Below, piece by piece: positions 38,087 through 49,200 of a stretch of DNA of 64,000 bases (positions are counted from its first letter, which is position 1; the number at the start of each line of letters is the position of its first letter). The position numbers and the translations under genes are program-made. Under the pieces are notes generated by a model that saw nothing but the letters and a program-made list of their open reading frames with translations, made no database searches and was not told where the DNA came from. The stretch is from Huiozyma naganishii CBS 8797 (lineage: Eukaryota > Ascomycota > Saccharomycetes > Saccharomycetales > Saccharomycetaceae): contig NC_035926.1 in NCBI RefSeq assembly GCF_000348985.1, forward strand, positions 310,001-374,000, given 5' to 3'.

Positions 38087-39580
38087 TCACTTTTGGTACG
38101 TCTCCGGTGGGTCTTGTCCTGGTAACTCGTTGTGCGTAGACATGTAAAGTTGCAATTCCTTCAACACGGCAGTAAGATTCTTACTGACCCGCAGTGTCTT
38201 CCCGCGGTACCAGTAGACCAGGAACTCGTCCGTTAGTGTCTTGCTGATGCGCCAGTCCATGCCCTTTGACTTCGGGTTCCCCCCTCGCTCCATTTTCTCA
38301 AACGATGGGTTCACCGAAAGGTTATGCCTCACGGAGTTCTTCCAATTGGTCAACGACATCTTGTAGTACGGGTTCGATGCCGAAATAAACTCATAGATTT
38401 CCGAAAGGGAGAGACACCCGCGCGGGTTCGATAGAATAGCCTGTGCAATCATCGTCGAATATGGGACAGACGGTTTCTTTGCCCTCGTCGCTAGCATCTG
38501 CTCTACACGGGCGGTCTGCCCGACACTCTTCGCATCTTTCACCACCACTTTGCTCGCCGTCGGTGACTGTTCTGCGTTCAGTTTCACCGCGTTTTGCGCT
38601 AGGGGCGACCCGGGAAGCACAGTCTTCCCTGCTGGTGAGCTGGCTAATTTAACTTGCCCATCTTCCCGTGGCGGGGACGTTTGCAACAGGGGGATCGATG
38701 GTACCTTTGTGACGGAGGACGGCGTTGCTCTAAGATCCGAGTAAAAATCCGCGGTCTCAGCTTTGATCGTGGATATACCCAAATTTTTGCGGTCTTCTAT
38801 CACGGGTTTCTGTGGTATCTTCTCTGGCTTCTCTGACGGTACGTCGACGGTAGTGGTCGTCTCCGACATGGGCACCGATTCGTCCCCCGGATGATCTGCT
38901 ACTGAGGCCACTGGGGCCACCGCGGGTATTTTAGCCGTGTAGTTACCATTCCTCTTCTGCTCTTCGAGGTACTTCGAACTGTTTATAATGCTTTGTAGGA
39001 GTGTGTTGTTGTTCCCATGTAGCCCGTACATCGTTACTAACGATGGTATCAAATAACTGAAGGAGTTCATGTCCACCTGTGGGTCCTCCCCGGGGACGAG
39101 AAAGATCATCTGGACACCACAGATATCTATTATACTTCCGGACTGTATATCCAGGGGAGTAATGCTTTTCCCACCGGGGACTCTCTTGAAATTGAGCTTG
39201 GCGCCGTTACGACCCAGAACTTTCAACTGCCACACGGACCGGGCCTCATCCCTTGCAATCGTGGCGTGCCGCCTTGATACAGTCTTCCCGGGGGCCAGAT
39301 CTATATCCACTTTGTGCTTCTGTGCCGTTTGGATTTGGTCACTGTTCCTGCCAATGCTGATCTCAGCATGATCCGTGGGGAAAGTCCAATTTCTACCCCG
39401 CAGCACCACTTTGGTCTTTGCCGTTGCCTGATCTACTTTCCTACTGGCGTATTGCTGTGACACTACAGTGTCCAATTCGGGCGCCGACAGCACCGACACA
39501 ATGCAATCAACGAGCCCATCCCGCTCACTCTTCGAAAATTGGGAAAAATCGCTAACACCGTGAACCGCCGCAGACCCCAT
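38087..39580 (-). CDS. FKH1: Forkhead transcription factor Fkh1
   Basis: Fkh1 is a cell-cycle forkhead factor that controls G2/M genes, early replication origins and donor preference. The 497-aa product has an FHA domain at about 75-155 (ISIGRNSDQ, KTVSRRHATIARD, LGRNGAKLNF). The forkhead DNA-binding domain lies at about 367-455 (KPSVPYSTMIAQAILSN, the recognition helix NWKNSVRHNLSVNPSFEKM, then GMDWRISK). A Ser/Pro/Lys-rich linker joins them. Length fits Fkh1 (484) rather than the much longer Fkh2 (862). It is divergent from ASG1 as for YIL131C/YIL130W. Confidence 0.95.
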   Translation of the reverse strand: MGSAAVHGVSDFSQFSKSERDGLVDCIVSVLSAPELDTVVSQQYASRKVDQATAKTKVVLRGRNWTFPTDHAEISIGRNSDQIQTAQKHKVDIDLAPGKTVSRRHATIARDEARSVWQLKVLGRNGAKLNFKRVPGGKSITPLDIQSGSIIDICGVQMIFLVPGEDPQVDMNSFSYLIPSLVTMYGLHGNNNTLLQSIINSSKYLEEQKRNGNYTAKIPAVAPVASVADHPGDESVPMSETTTTVDVPSEKPEKIPQKPVIEDRKNLGISTIKAETADFYSDLRATPSSVTKVPSIPLLQTSPPREDGQVKLASSPAGKTVLPGSPLAQNAVKLNAEQSPTASKVVVKDAKSVGQTARVEQMLATRAKKPSVPYSTMIAQAILSNPRGCLSLSEIYEFISASNPYYKMSLTNWKNSVRHNLSVNPSFEKMERGGNPKSKGMDWRISKTLTDEFLVYWYRGKTLRVSKNLTAVLKELQLYMSTHNELPGQDPPETYQK

Positions 39581-40253
39581 CCAAACGAGGGAGAAAAAAA
39601 AAAGAAGCAGGTGTGTAGAGATCGACTGTCAAGCTTCCCCCCGACTACTACCACCTTACCAAACCACCAGCCACCGACGAATTCAATCCAATTCAATACA
39701 GCCTCTAATGAGCCCGTGTTGCACTATAATGCTCCATACATCGCACACTGTGAAAAAAAAATACACACACCCAGACACAGCAAAAAGTCTTTGTTTACTC
39801 CTGGAAGCCCTAATTTCAAAAGCCCCAAGGTATCAAGCCCTAACAGAAGCCCTGATTTTAAACCCTGATTTTAACCCTAATTTCAAGCCCTGATTTCCCA
39901 AACCCTAGGGCTTCACCTTTTTCTTCCATTTTTCGCTTTGTTTCCTTCTAGAAGCTGAAAATTTTCTTTTGGATGATTCAGCGACCTGCAGTTGGCTGCA
40001 TACATATATGTCAGGTACAGCCGTAAAAGATACGGAGTATCGTCTAACGTGTGCAACTGTGGTGTAGACACGCATTTGTGGTAGGAACGTGTTACTGATA
40101 CAGGCAGGTCTGTTGAAACAGTTATAAACAGGGTTTGTTTGCTTTTGAAACCTCTTTTTTAGGTTGACATACTGTTGCTTCCACATTCGATCTTTGATTA
40201 AGGAGTAAGAGAACAGGGTGTTGCCAATTTCTGTTTCACACCTTTGGTAGAAT
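39581..40253. promoter_or_regulatory. Divergent FKH1-ASG1 promoter
   Basis: This 673-bp divergent promoter contains the degenerate GCCCTRATTT repeat array at 39806-39912. No RNA gene was recognised. The short frames on either strand (e.g. 39905-40186 minus) lack conserved features. Confidence 0.55.
39806..39912 (+). repeat. Decayed ~14-bp tandem repeat, RCCCTRATTTYAA
   Basis: About eight imperfect units follow each other: AGCCCTAATTTCAAA, AGCCCCAAGGTATCA, AGCCCTAACAGA, AGCCCTGATTTTAA, ACCCTGATTTTA, ACCCTAATTTCA, AGCCCTGATTTCCCA and AACCCTAGGGCTTC. Unit lengths are 12-15 bp. It looks like an old minisatellite in the FKH1-ASG1 promoter. The CCCTAA core resembles generic telomere repeats but not known Saccharomycetaceae telomeres. 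Confidence 0.75.
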
Positions 40254-42962
40254 ATGTCGAATCAGGTTAAGTCTGAAACTCCGGAGTTGGAACAGGCAGG
40301 ACAGCAATTGCTCCCACAACAGTTGCAACTGCAGGCTAAGAGACGTAGGGTCACGCGAGCGTGTGACGAGTGCAGGAAGAAAAAAGTTAAATGTGACGGG
40401 CAGCAGCCGTGTATACACTGCACTGTGTACTCGTACGAGTGTACGTACAATCACCCTACAAAGAGGACGTTTAACAGCAACCAGCAGACGTACGGTAGTA
40501 GTAATTTGAGCTCTGGTAGTCTCAACAGTGCATCTTCCGCAACGGCAACTGCAGGTGCAACGGCCGCGTTCAGTGGAAGCGATGCCAGTCTGCAGAGGCA
40601 TACGGGCGGGAACGGCACCCCAGTTCATAACACTTTCCCTGGAGGTTCGCAACACGCCGCAGTGAAGAAATACAGCTCAAAGTCATCGAAGAATTTGCAA
40701 CAGCAGTTGGCCAGGTACCAACAACTGTTCAAGGGAATGATGCCTGACATGCCTGACATTGGGTCCCTTGATGTCCCGACTTTCCTACAGATATTCCAAC
40801 ACTTCAAGGGCTCAGAGCCCACATTCCTCGACGATTCCGTCAAAGAATATTTCCTAATCGTTGGAGACGCATTATCGCCGTCGCAATTGCAATCGCCTAA
40901 AATGTCACCACCAGACAGTACGTCGAACAGCTCACACCTAAAGAACGTTGCAAGCAGCACATCACTGGCGGATGCTATGGAACAGGCAGATACCCCGCAG
41001 TCCGCGTGCCAAATGGGGAGAGAAATTAAGATCATGTTACCACCAAAGCCAGTCGCCTTATTGTTTGTGAAAAACACCTGGGAACATTGCTGCGTCTTGT
41101 TAAGATTTTACCATAGACCCTCGTTTATCCAACAGTTGGATGAACTGTACGACACTGATCCGCACAATTACACGTCAGAGCAGATCAAGTTTTTACCACT
41201 GTGCTACTCTACAATAGCCGTAGGTGCTCTTTTCTCAAAAGCTATCGAAGTCAAGGAAAATACACTCGGGTATGAAAAGGAGAATGCAATGGACAGGGGC
41301 ACTTTCCTGCAAGACGAGGGGTATAAGTACTTCATTGCCGCACGGAAACTGATCGATATCACCAACACGAGGGACAGCAACTCGATCCAAACCGTGCTGA
41401 TGTTGTTCATCTTTTTGCAATGCTCTGCACGGTTATCCACCTGTTACGCATACATCGGTGTCGCTATGAGAAGTGCGCTTAGAGAAGGGTTTCACAGGAA
41501 AGTGGGGCCCGAGTCCGACTTGTCCCCGCTCGAGATCGAAATAAGGAAAAGACTGTTCTACACCATTTACAAACTGGACGTATACGTCAACGCCATGCTG
41601 GGACTACCAAGATCTATATCACCGGAGGACTTCGACCAAGTTTTGCCCTTGGAACTTTCAGACGAGAATATCACAGAACAGGCCTACTATCCAGAAAGAG
41701 AAGATGGTAGCTTGTCGAGTACCGGTATCGCCAACTGTCACACGAGACTGATCATGATCTTGGATACCATAATGAGGAAGCTATATCCGATCAAGCGACC
41801 CAATAACGTCATCTCCCATGAGACGGTGACCAACTTAGAAAAATTGTTAAGAGACTGGACAAATACCCTCCCCGCGGAGCTCAAACCAAACGGGAAATCA
41901 ATGCCTCCAAGGTACGAACGTGCAAATAAACTACTGCATCTGTCCTTTTTACACGTGCAGATCATTCTTTATAGACCATTCATCCACTTTTTGTCACGTA
42001 ACTTCGCTACACCGGTACCAGACCGATTATCCATTCAGCGCGCCAGGAACTCCATTACCGTCTCGAGGACTGTCGTTAGGATGGCACAAGAGATGGTTAA
42101 CAAGAACCTGATTTCGGGCTCCTACTGGTATGCCTGCTATACAATCTTCTACTCCGTTGCTGGACTACTGTTCTACATCCACGAGGCCGACTTGAAGGAC
42201 AAAGAGAGTGCACGAGAATACTACGAGATCCTGAAAGATGCAGAAACAGGGAGAGACATTCTGGTGCAACTGAAAGATACGAGTATGGCTGCAAACAGAA
42301 CTTATAACATTCTCAACAATCTGTTTGATAAATTGAACTCCAAGACTTACAAACTGACAAGTCTTCATGTATCCCCCATTCAAAAGAAATCTCAATTGGC
42401 AGATACATACAGTGCAGCCCAATCCGATGCCAGTGGGGCATCCAGTTATAACATTGAGAAATTTGTCACAGAAACTCCAAGTCTGGCTGCACCCGATGAC
42501 CTTCAATCCTTAAAAGGCAGGTATGATGGAATAGACTCAGTGACAGAGCTCAACGACAACGAATCTTCCATTGGTGATAGCAAAGAAAAATCTCCAGAGA
42601 TGGGTATGGAGAATGACTTGTTCTTGAAGACAGAAGCCACCGAAATGAACCCGATGTTTGGCTTCAACGCTGACCGTAACGAACAGTACCTCGCACCAAG
42701 CATAAATTCACCGTCGTTCGACCTTATGAGACAAACTGGTAATCAAATGACCCCTACGAATGACAATAATGCAACGAACAGCTTCGATCCCGCAAAGTTC
42801 GCAGACGGTAACCAAAACTCCGAGACAAAAGTCAAAAGAGAACAGTTCGATGATGATGTGGGCATTCTTGACGTCTTTGACCAACTAGATGCCCAGTTGT
42901 TTGGGAGGTATGTGCAGAACGGTGCCAGCCAACCCAATCAGCAACCGCAGGTCAGGGAATAA
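40254..42962 (+). CDS. ASG1: Zn2Cys6 transcription factor Asg1
   Basis: This is a fungal zinc-cluster activator; S. cerevisiae Asg1 is linked to stress response and lipid/fatty-acid use. The 902-aa product has the binuclear cluster at C37-x2-C40-x6-C47-x5-C53-x2-C56-x6-C63 (ACDECRKKKVKC...PCIHC). Low-complexity linkers follow, then the fungal-specific middle homology region (about 280-640), including the LSTCYAYIGVAMRSALREGFHR and RLFYTIYKLDVYV blocks. The C-terminus is acidic and Asn-rich, a possible activation region. ATG 40254 is the first in frame. Its place between FKH1 and TAO3 matches YIL130W. Confidence 0.93.
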   Translation: MSNQVKSETPELEQAGQQLLPQQLQLQAKRRRVTRACDECRKKKVKCDGQQPCIHCTVYSYECTYNHPTKRTFNSNQQTYGSSNLSSGSLNSASSATATAGATAAFSGSDASLQRHTGGNGTPVHNTFPGGSQHAAVKKYSSKSSKNLQQQLARYQQLFKGMMPDMPDIGSLDVPTFLQIFQHFKGSEPTFLDDSVKEYFLIVGDALSPSQLQSPKMSPPDSTSNSSHLKNVASSTSLADAMEQADTPQSACQMGREIKIMLPPKPVALLFVKNTWEHCCVLLRFYHRPSFIQQLDELYDTDPHNYTSEQIKFLPLCYSTIAVGALFSKAIEVKENTLGYEKENAMDRGTFLQDEGYKYFIAARKLIDITNTRDSNSIQTVLMLFIFLQCSARLSTCYAYIGVAMRSALREGFHRKVGPESDLSPLEIEIRKRLFYTIYKLDVYVNAMLGLPRSISPEDFDQVLPLELSDENITEQAYYPEREDGSLSSTGIANCHTRLIMILDTIMRKLYPIKRPNNVISHETVTNLEKLLRDWTNTLPAELKPNGKSMPPRYERANKLLHLSFLHVQIILYRPFIHFLSRNFATPVPDRLSIQRARNSITVSRTVVRMAQEMVNKNLISGSYWYACYTIFYSVAGLLFYIHEADLKDKESAREYYEILKDAETGRDILVQLKDTSMAANRTYNILNNLFDKLNSKTYKLTSLHVSPIQKKSQLADTYSAAQSDASGASSYNIEKFVTETPSLAAPDDLQSLKGRYDGIDSVTELNDNESSIGDSKEKSPEMGMENDLFLKTEATEMNPMFGFNADRNEQYLAPSINSPSFDLMRQTGNQMTPTNDNNATNSFDPAKFADGNQNSETKVKREQFDDDVGILDVFDQLDAQLFGRYVQNGASQPNQQPQVRE

Positions 42963-43204
42963 TCATTGTTAACATTCTAATCCATGTGTTTAATCACAAT
43001 TATTGTAATATCTTCATTCCTGTTTGACCTCCCCACCTATTTAACATCATAAAATACATAGATCGCTTCGTCATTAGCATAGTACATAATACTACTTCAT
43101 TTGATAAACGTAAGTGGCTACACAACAGAAATCATATGACTTGATGAATGTTAAAAATAAGTTAGAGTTAGATAGACGATATATGACTTTGAGGTATATA
43201 CAGT

Positions 43205-46200
43205 CTAAAACCGCGGCAAATAGTGGTGTTTTTGATATCTCCCCTGCTTCCCTGCACTTTTCAGTGATTTTCTATTTTCGTTGCCATAGATTCCTTGTCC
43301 ACTTAACCCAGATATTGGCGAAACATTGAGTTGATTATTAAACTCTCTGCTATTGAATAACGCACCATTCAACACACTATTTCTTTGGAAACCCGTATCT
43401 GTTGACGGACCTTCATGTCCTAGAGTAGATGCAAACGAATCCGCAAGGTACTTCTTGAAAGACATGTTCGATGGGGTTCTTGACAGACTTTTGTTAAGTA
43501 TTACCGATACTTTATTATCATACAGTTGAGGTGCAGACTCCAATGCAGACGTGTGCGTCGTGTTCGTTGTATCAGTGGAGTCAGATCTCCCGTGAGGTAT
43601 GGCGGACGACGATTTGGGATCCATCATTGCAGAAGACGTATTCTTTGTGAAAAAACTATCGAGATTGTCCAATTCAGCCCACATGTGACTTAAAGAGCCA
43701 TCTTTCTCCTCGGGGATTGAGTCGGCAGTTTCCATCTTGTTCAGGGCATAGTCCCCATCGGCATGAAACTCTACAATGTCATCCATATTGCTAGGTTCTT
43801 GCGCTGCACCCTCTACAGCGGCACTATTTGTGCACGACATGAAAACAGCGTGAACGTTGTGCCTTGTTGTCGCAGCCGTCATAGTTGGCATTGGGATAGA
43901 CCACCCACTGTCTTCTGGAATTCCAAATAGCGTTGTTGTTGTTGTATTGCTACTCTTTACATCCTTATTGCCCATGCTTATTCTCAAAACATCCTTGTCC
44001 ATTTTACTTCCCGAAACATCAGGAGCGTAGTCCAAGACTTCAAGAGCCTGTGCTTCTAAATCAGTTAGCAACAATCGAAGGAGCGGGGATATCAGATCGG
44101 CACCAACTCCAATAAATTCTGGGCGAGTAAGGTCAACCAGAGGGAAGATGTGTTTTAAAATTTCCATGGTTGACTCTTTGACCCAGCGTATTTTGTTGAG
44201 TAGAAGACCAGACAGAAAAACAAGCGTCTGAGCGGAGTATTTGGGGAAATATTTCCTAGCAATAAAGCTAGTGATCTGGCTCAAAAAATCCTTTTGGGAC
44301 CTAAATTTATCCTTGGCCAATGAGTCAACAAGCCTAGCAAGGGCCGGTTCATTGTTTTCCTCTGCTAACATCGTCAAAGCACTTGTTGCTCTATGAATAG
44401 ACACAAAGTCCTTGATTGTAAGAGCATGCAAAAACCTCGGTAAATTAGATATCAAAGCGAAAAGAAGTCGAGACTCAGGATCGGCAATTATCCGACTGTT
44501 CTTGAGCAGGTTTAGTTTATCCAATAATTTCAAAGTTATGTCAAAGGAGATTGCTGATCGTAGTCCAATCATGGCAATTTGCTGTAGACCATCAAATCGT
44601 CCTTCCCAATTCGACGGGAAGGTTGCTACTAGACACTGGACGGTATCTGAAGAGTCTAGGTCAATCTTTGAAATAAATTTCGTAACGCACGACAATACCT
44701 CGATGAATTCTTGCTCGTGGACACTACTTAGACAAGCAACCAGTGACCAGAACAGCTGAGGGAAACTAATAAGATCAGTGGCGTCCAGCTCCGCCATAAT
44801 TGCGTTCAGTGTCATCAAAATTTGCATGGCAAATCCTTGAATGTCTACATTATCGTCGGCAATAGTGTTAGATAGACGGTGTAGCATATCTCTCAGCATG
44901 ACTTGGTCCAAAAAGGTGAGCAATGATCTGAACACTTGGAAGGAACGACAGGCAATGTGTCTAACGGGACATGTTGTTGCCCATCTCATTGCGATCCTCT
45001 GCCAGTCATTTTGCAAGGTTTGGTTTTCAGAAAAAATACTGATTATGTTCCTTATCAGGAAGTCCATTGCTTTGGGCGACCTGGCCCCCTTTTTGTCTTT
45101 CACAAGGTTATCATACGACCATAACTGGCTTTTATTTCTTACTAGCTCAACTGTTTCCTCGGACTTTTCGTGGGTGGGTGCAAGACCGAAAATCAGATTG
45201 CAGATTATTTTGGATGCGCTTTCTTGGATAAGCGGCACATAATGGTCCAACAGGCACACTGCAATATGAAGAATCGTAGGGATTTTGGCAATGATAGATT
45301 CATTTACTTCGGGCAGTACATTAACCAGAAATATGATTGAAAGCTGGGCCTTCGAAAATATTATATTTTTGCCAGAGTAGTTCAATCTCTCCCAAATATT
45401 GGCCACAAAAGAGTACTTCCCAGCTTTGTCCAAAGGTTCCATCACTTGCATTTTTGAACTAGGTATCATAGCTTTCGGTTCCAAGTTATCTAATAGAGTG
45501 TCTATCAAACCTATGCCGCCAGGTATATTGGCCAGATACAACATTACATCTCTTGACCTTTCAACAAAATTTGGGTTTCTGTGATTTATCGATGTTTGGA
45601 TGATGTATTCTAAAGATACGTGGATATTCTGGAAAGAATTGCCCTTCCCCAAAGATATCCATAGCTTTTCAACTTCGTTGGGCAACCTATCATTCAAATT
45701 GATAGTAACATAAAACAAGTTGTTCAGAACCATATACGTGTCCAGGTCATCTATTGTCTTCAAGGTAAACTTATTTACCCATGGTACCATCAAAATGAGC
45801 AAGTCTCTCTTGATTTCAAAAGGAAATAGATCTAGGATCCGGACCAAACTGGAGAAAACTCGTAAACATAAATCTTGGGATAGCAATTCAACGAATATAC
45901 TTGAAATTTCGATCGCCGTAGATTTGTAAACTGACTTTGATGAGTTCGCCAGTCTCTCCTTGAAAACCTTGGTGTACGAAGAGTTGTGCAATTTGGTCTC
46001 CACGATCGACAACAGATCTACCGCATACGTTCTGGTTTCCTCTTTATCGGAGACCAACCCATAAAGTCCTAGGGATACAAGCTCAACCTCCTCTAGAATC
46101 AAATCGTCTAAGCTCAAAACTGCTTTACAGAGAGTAGTGTAGTACAATACAGCGACGTATGGTTGTGCGTGAGGGGAAATACACTGAACAGCAACATCCT

Positions 46201-49200
46201 TGAAGAGTTGCACATTACGATTATTCTTTTCAAGGAGGTTTTCTAGAGCCCTTAAGCCCAATTTTCGCACAATCTCTTTTTCCGAGCAGAATAGGGCCTC
46301 TATCCACGTCAAAAGTCCTGCGATGTCAAACGATATAAATATGGGAGAGTCTGACTCATCTTCTATAACTTGGGTTATAGGTTCGGAGCACATCACAACC
46401 ATCGCTTCGAGCACGATCAACTCCAGTCTCGTTTTCTGAAACTCTATCCCAGCAGAGATTGAAGTTTTATCCCTCGTGTTCTCAGCTCGCAGTATCATCG
46501 ATCGATACCTTTCCTCGGATATATGTGAAAACTCACCATAGCCACACCATTCCTTCAGATAGTTGAAACAGGATGCTCGAGCTTGGAAGGGGAAAAGATC
46601 ATTTTCCCGGTCGGTCTCACGAATTGAAGAGTAGTATTTCAGGAGTAGTTCGGCAAAGTAACTCCTCAGCGGCTGGTAATCGTATGACTTTTGGATCGAA
46701 TTGAGCTCTAAAAAAAGTTTTGCATGTTTCAAAAAATCAGAGAGTCTCTGCAAAATCCAGGTATCTTGAACAATTTGGGGTTCCTTTAAAAATTTGGACA
46801 AAATTGTCAAAATATGAAACATTTCGACTCTTATCTGATTAGTGGAGCTCTGTTCTTTCCAGCTAACTAAAAAGCTGTCTGCGCTTTCGATGTACGACTT
46901 GTAAATGTTAACGTTCATAGAACTCAGACCGGATATGACTGCTTCTCTTATCATAGCGTATTTTGCATTCAATAAGGGAAGAACCATCTTAAAGATTGAC
47001 TTCGCGGATTTAATCTTCTGGTGTTGAACCGTAAATATTTGTTGACTTTTTTTCCTACCATGTTGCATTTTCGGAGTAGGAATGTGCAGCTTTTGGTCGC
47101 TGGTCGACGTTAACGATGTGCAAGCCGCTATCAAGTATAACTTCCATTGGGTTAAAATTTTCTCGGATGAAGTGTTTGCCGGTTTATAATCAGCATCAGC
47201 GGATATTCTCAAAATAACCTCATGTACTTGGACTAACCGAATGCATACTATGGAACGGCATAATGCCATGGTCACTGGGGAGGACTGAAAGATTGTTTGT
47301 AAAAGTTTTGGATATACTCGCTGCCATAATGCTGCATCAACGCCATACGTGCTTTCCGCCAATTTCAAAACTAACCCTCGCGAGTACTTTGAAGTTAGCT
47401 TTATCAACCGATTCTTTTCTGCCGCACTTAAGGACATTTTTTGCGAGGTAATCAAAGAGACGATGTTTACATCACTTAAGAAATCAATTAACCTGTTCCC
47501 GCGATCAGCAAAATAAAGGGATGAAGAACGTGAATGCCCAGTATGCATTTTGTCGGTTTTTTCGGTCATGGCTTTGTCAAACTTGGAAATGATTTGCAGG
47601 ATTTTTATAGCTAGTTTACGGACATTCGGATCTTGGGAGCACAGAAAAAACAAACCATTGCCTTCTACCTCTTCGATAACAGTCACAACATTTTTCCACT
47701 CGAGTTTTTCAGTTTCGCTAACTTCCTCTGCTTCTTCAGCTAACGGCAGCAATTCAATACCGTCCAGGCCCATGCCTTTCTTTGTTTCCTCTGTTTTTGA
47801 AGATTGAAATTCTTCCAACCAGCACTCTAAAAGATCGATATAGAGCAATAATAGCCTATTGTACTCATTTGACGAAAGGTATGATGTGTTATAGCTGGAT
47901 TGCGTTTTTTCATCGAAGTCAAACGAGTACTTCGCAAACCATGTAATGAATGTGTAAGGATTCTTCTTGGCTGCCAAACCTCTCAATGCGTGTTGTGAGC
48001 TTGTTGAGATCAGTTGGTTAGCATGCACTGCGTTTCTTGTCAAAATTTCAATAGTAGATTTATATGGGATTCTACTGGTGATTGACAAACAGCATGGTAT
48101 TGTTTCCAGCACACTGGCAAACAGAATTGTATTCAGATTATTCTTCTGTACTGTATTATCATTATCGTTGGAAAACCCGAATGAAAATGAGCCGAAAGGT
48201 GTGGAAGGTTGTTTTTGGTGTTGATTTTCAGGGGACCAGACTTCTGAACCAATGCTCGAATCCAATAACAGAAACAATTTGTAAATGTGAAGACAAACTT
48301 CTTCGTGTTCTGAAAACAGCGTGTCGTTTGGCTTAATGGCGATTTTGTTCAAATTCATCTCGTAAAACCTGCTGTTATTTTCAGGGAACTCGGGTCTTTC
48401 AGTAGTCATCAGCAGCCTTCTATAGGTATTTATTGCTAAGATCAGCTTGTCATGGCTTGTGATATCAAGACTCTCTCCATTAAATGATTGCCGGATTAAG
48501 GGCAACATTGCTGTTTCCATCAGGAAGCTTGGGTGGGCATATCCAATAGAAACCAACGCATCCGAGAGAGGGTTTATCAATCCGAAATCACTGGTCACCC
48601 AATACTCTTTTTTCTTAGTTCCTAAATACAGCTGCAATAGTTTCGTGAGCGTTCTGACGGTATTGTTAAGCGTTTCTGGGGATCTGTACAGGTATACCCA
48701 AACTAGTCTTGAAATACCCAATGCAAAAATGATTCTATCATCTAAATTTTTGGTCTTCACTTTACTTCCGTGACTGACCAGTAAATCAATCCAAAGCTCT
48801 GTAAACAGGGCAGGAGGAGAAGCACAAAGAATGGAAACAGTTAGTTTAAATCCGCTAGCCCAGTATTTCGAATCGGACTGCAACCTTTTTGCTGATTTCA
48901 ACAGGCTTTCCATGGCTTCAATCCAGATCGGATGGTTAACCTCCGCGCTCAAAGAACCAGCAAGCGGTAACAGCAATTGATTTGTAACTTCTGCGTAAGC
49001 TAACCTCACCAATACGTTTTCCGACCTTAAAAAGAACTTTGCCACACTTCTCATGAAGTCAGCGCTCTCTTCAAACTTCTCAAGTGGATAGTTCGTAAGG
49101 TGTAGGTACCTCATCCCTAGAATTAACAAGTGAACGTTTGGCTCTAAGTGTTGCGGAAGATGTGCCGGTATCTTTTCCAGTTCTACTATGAATCGGTCGC

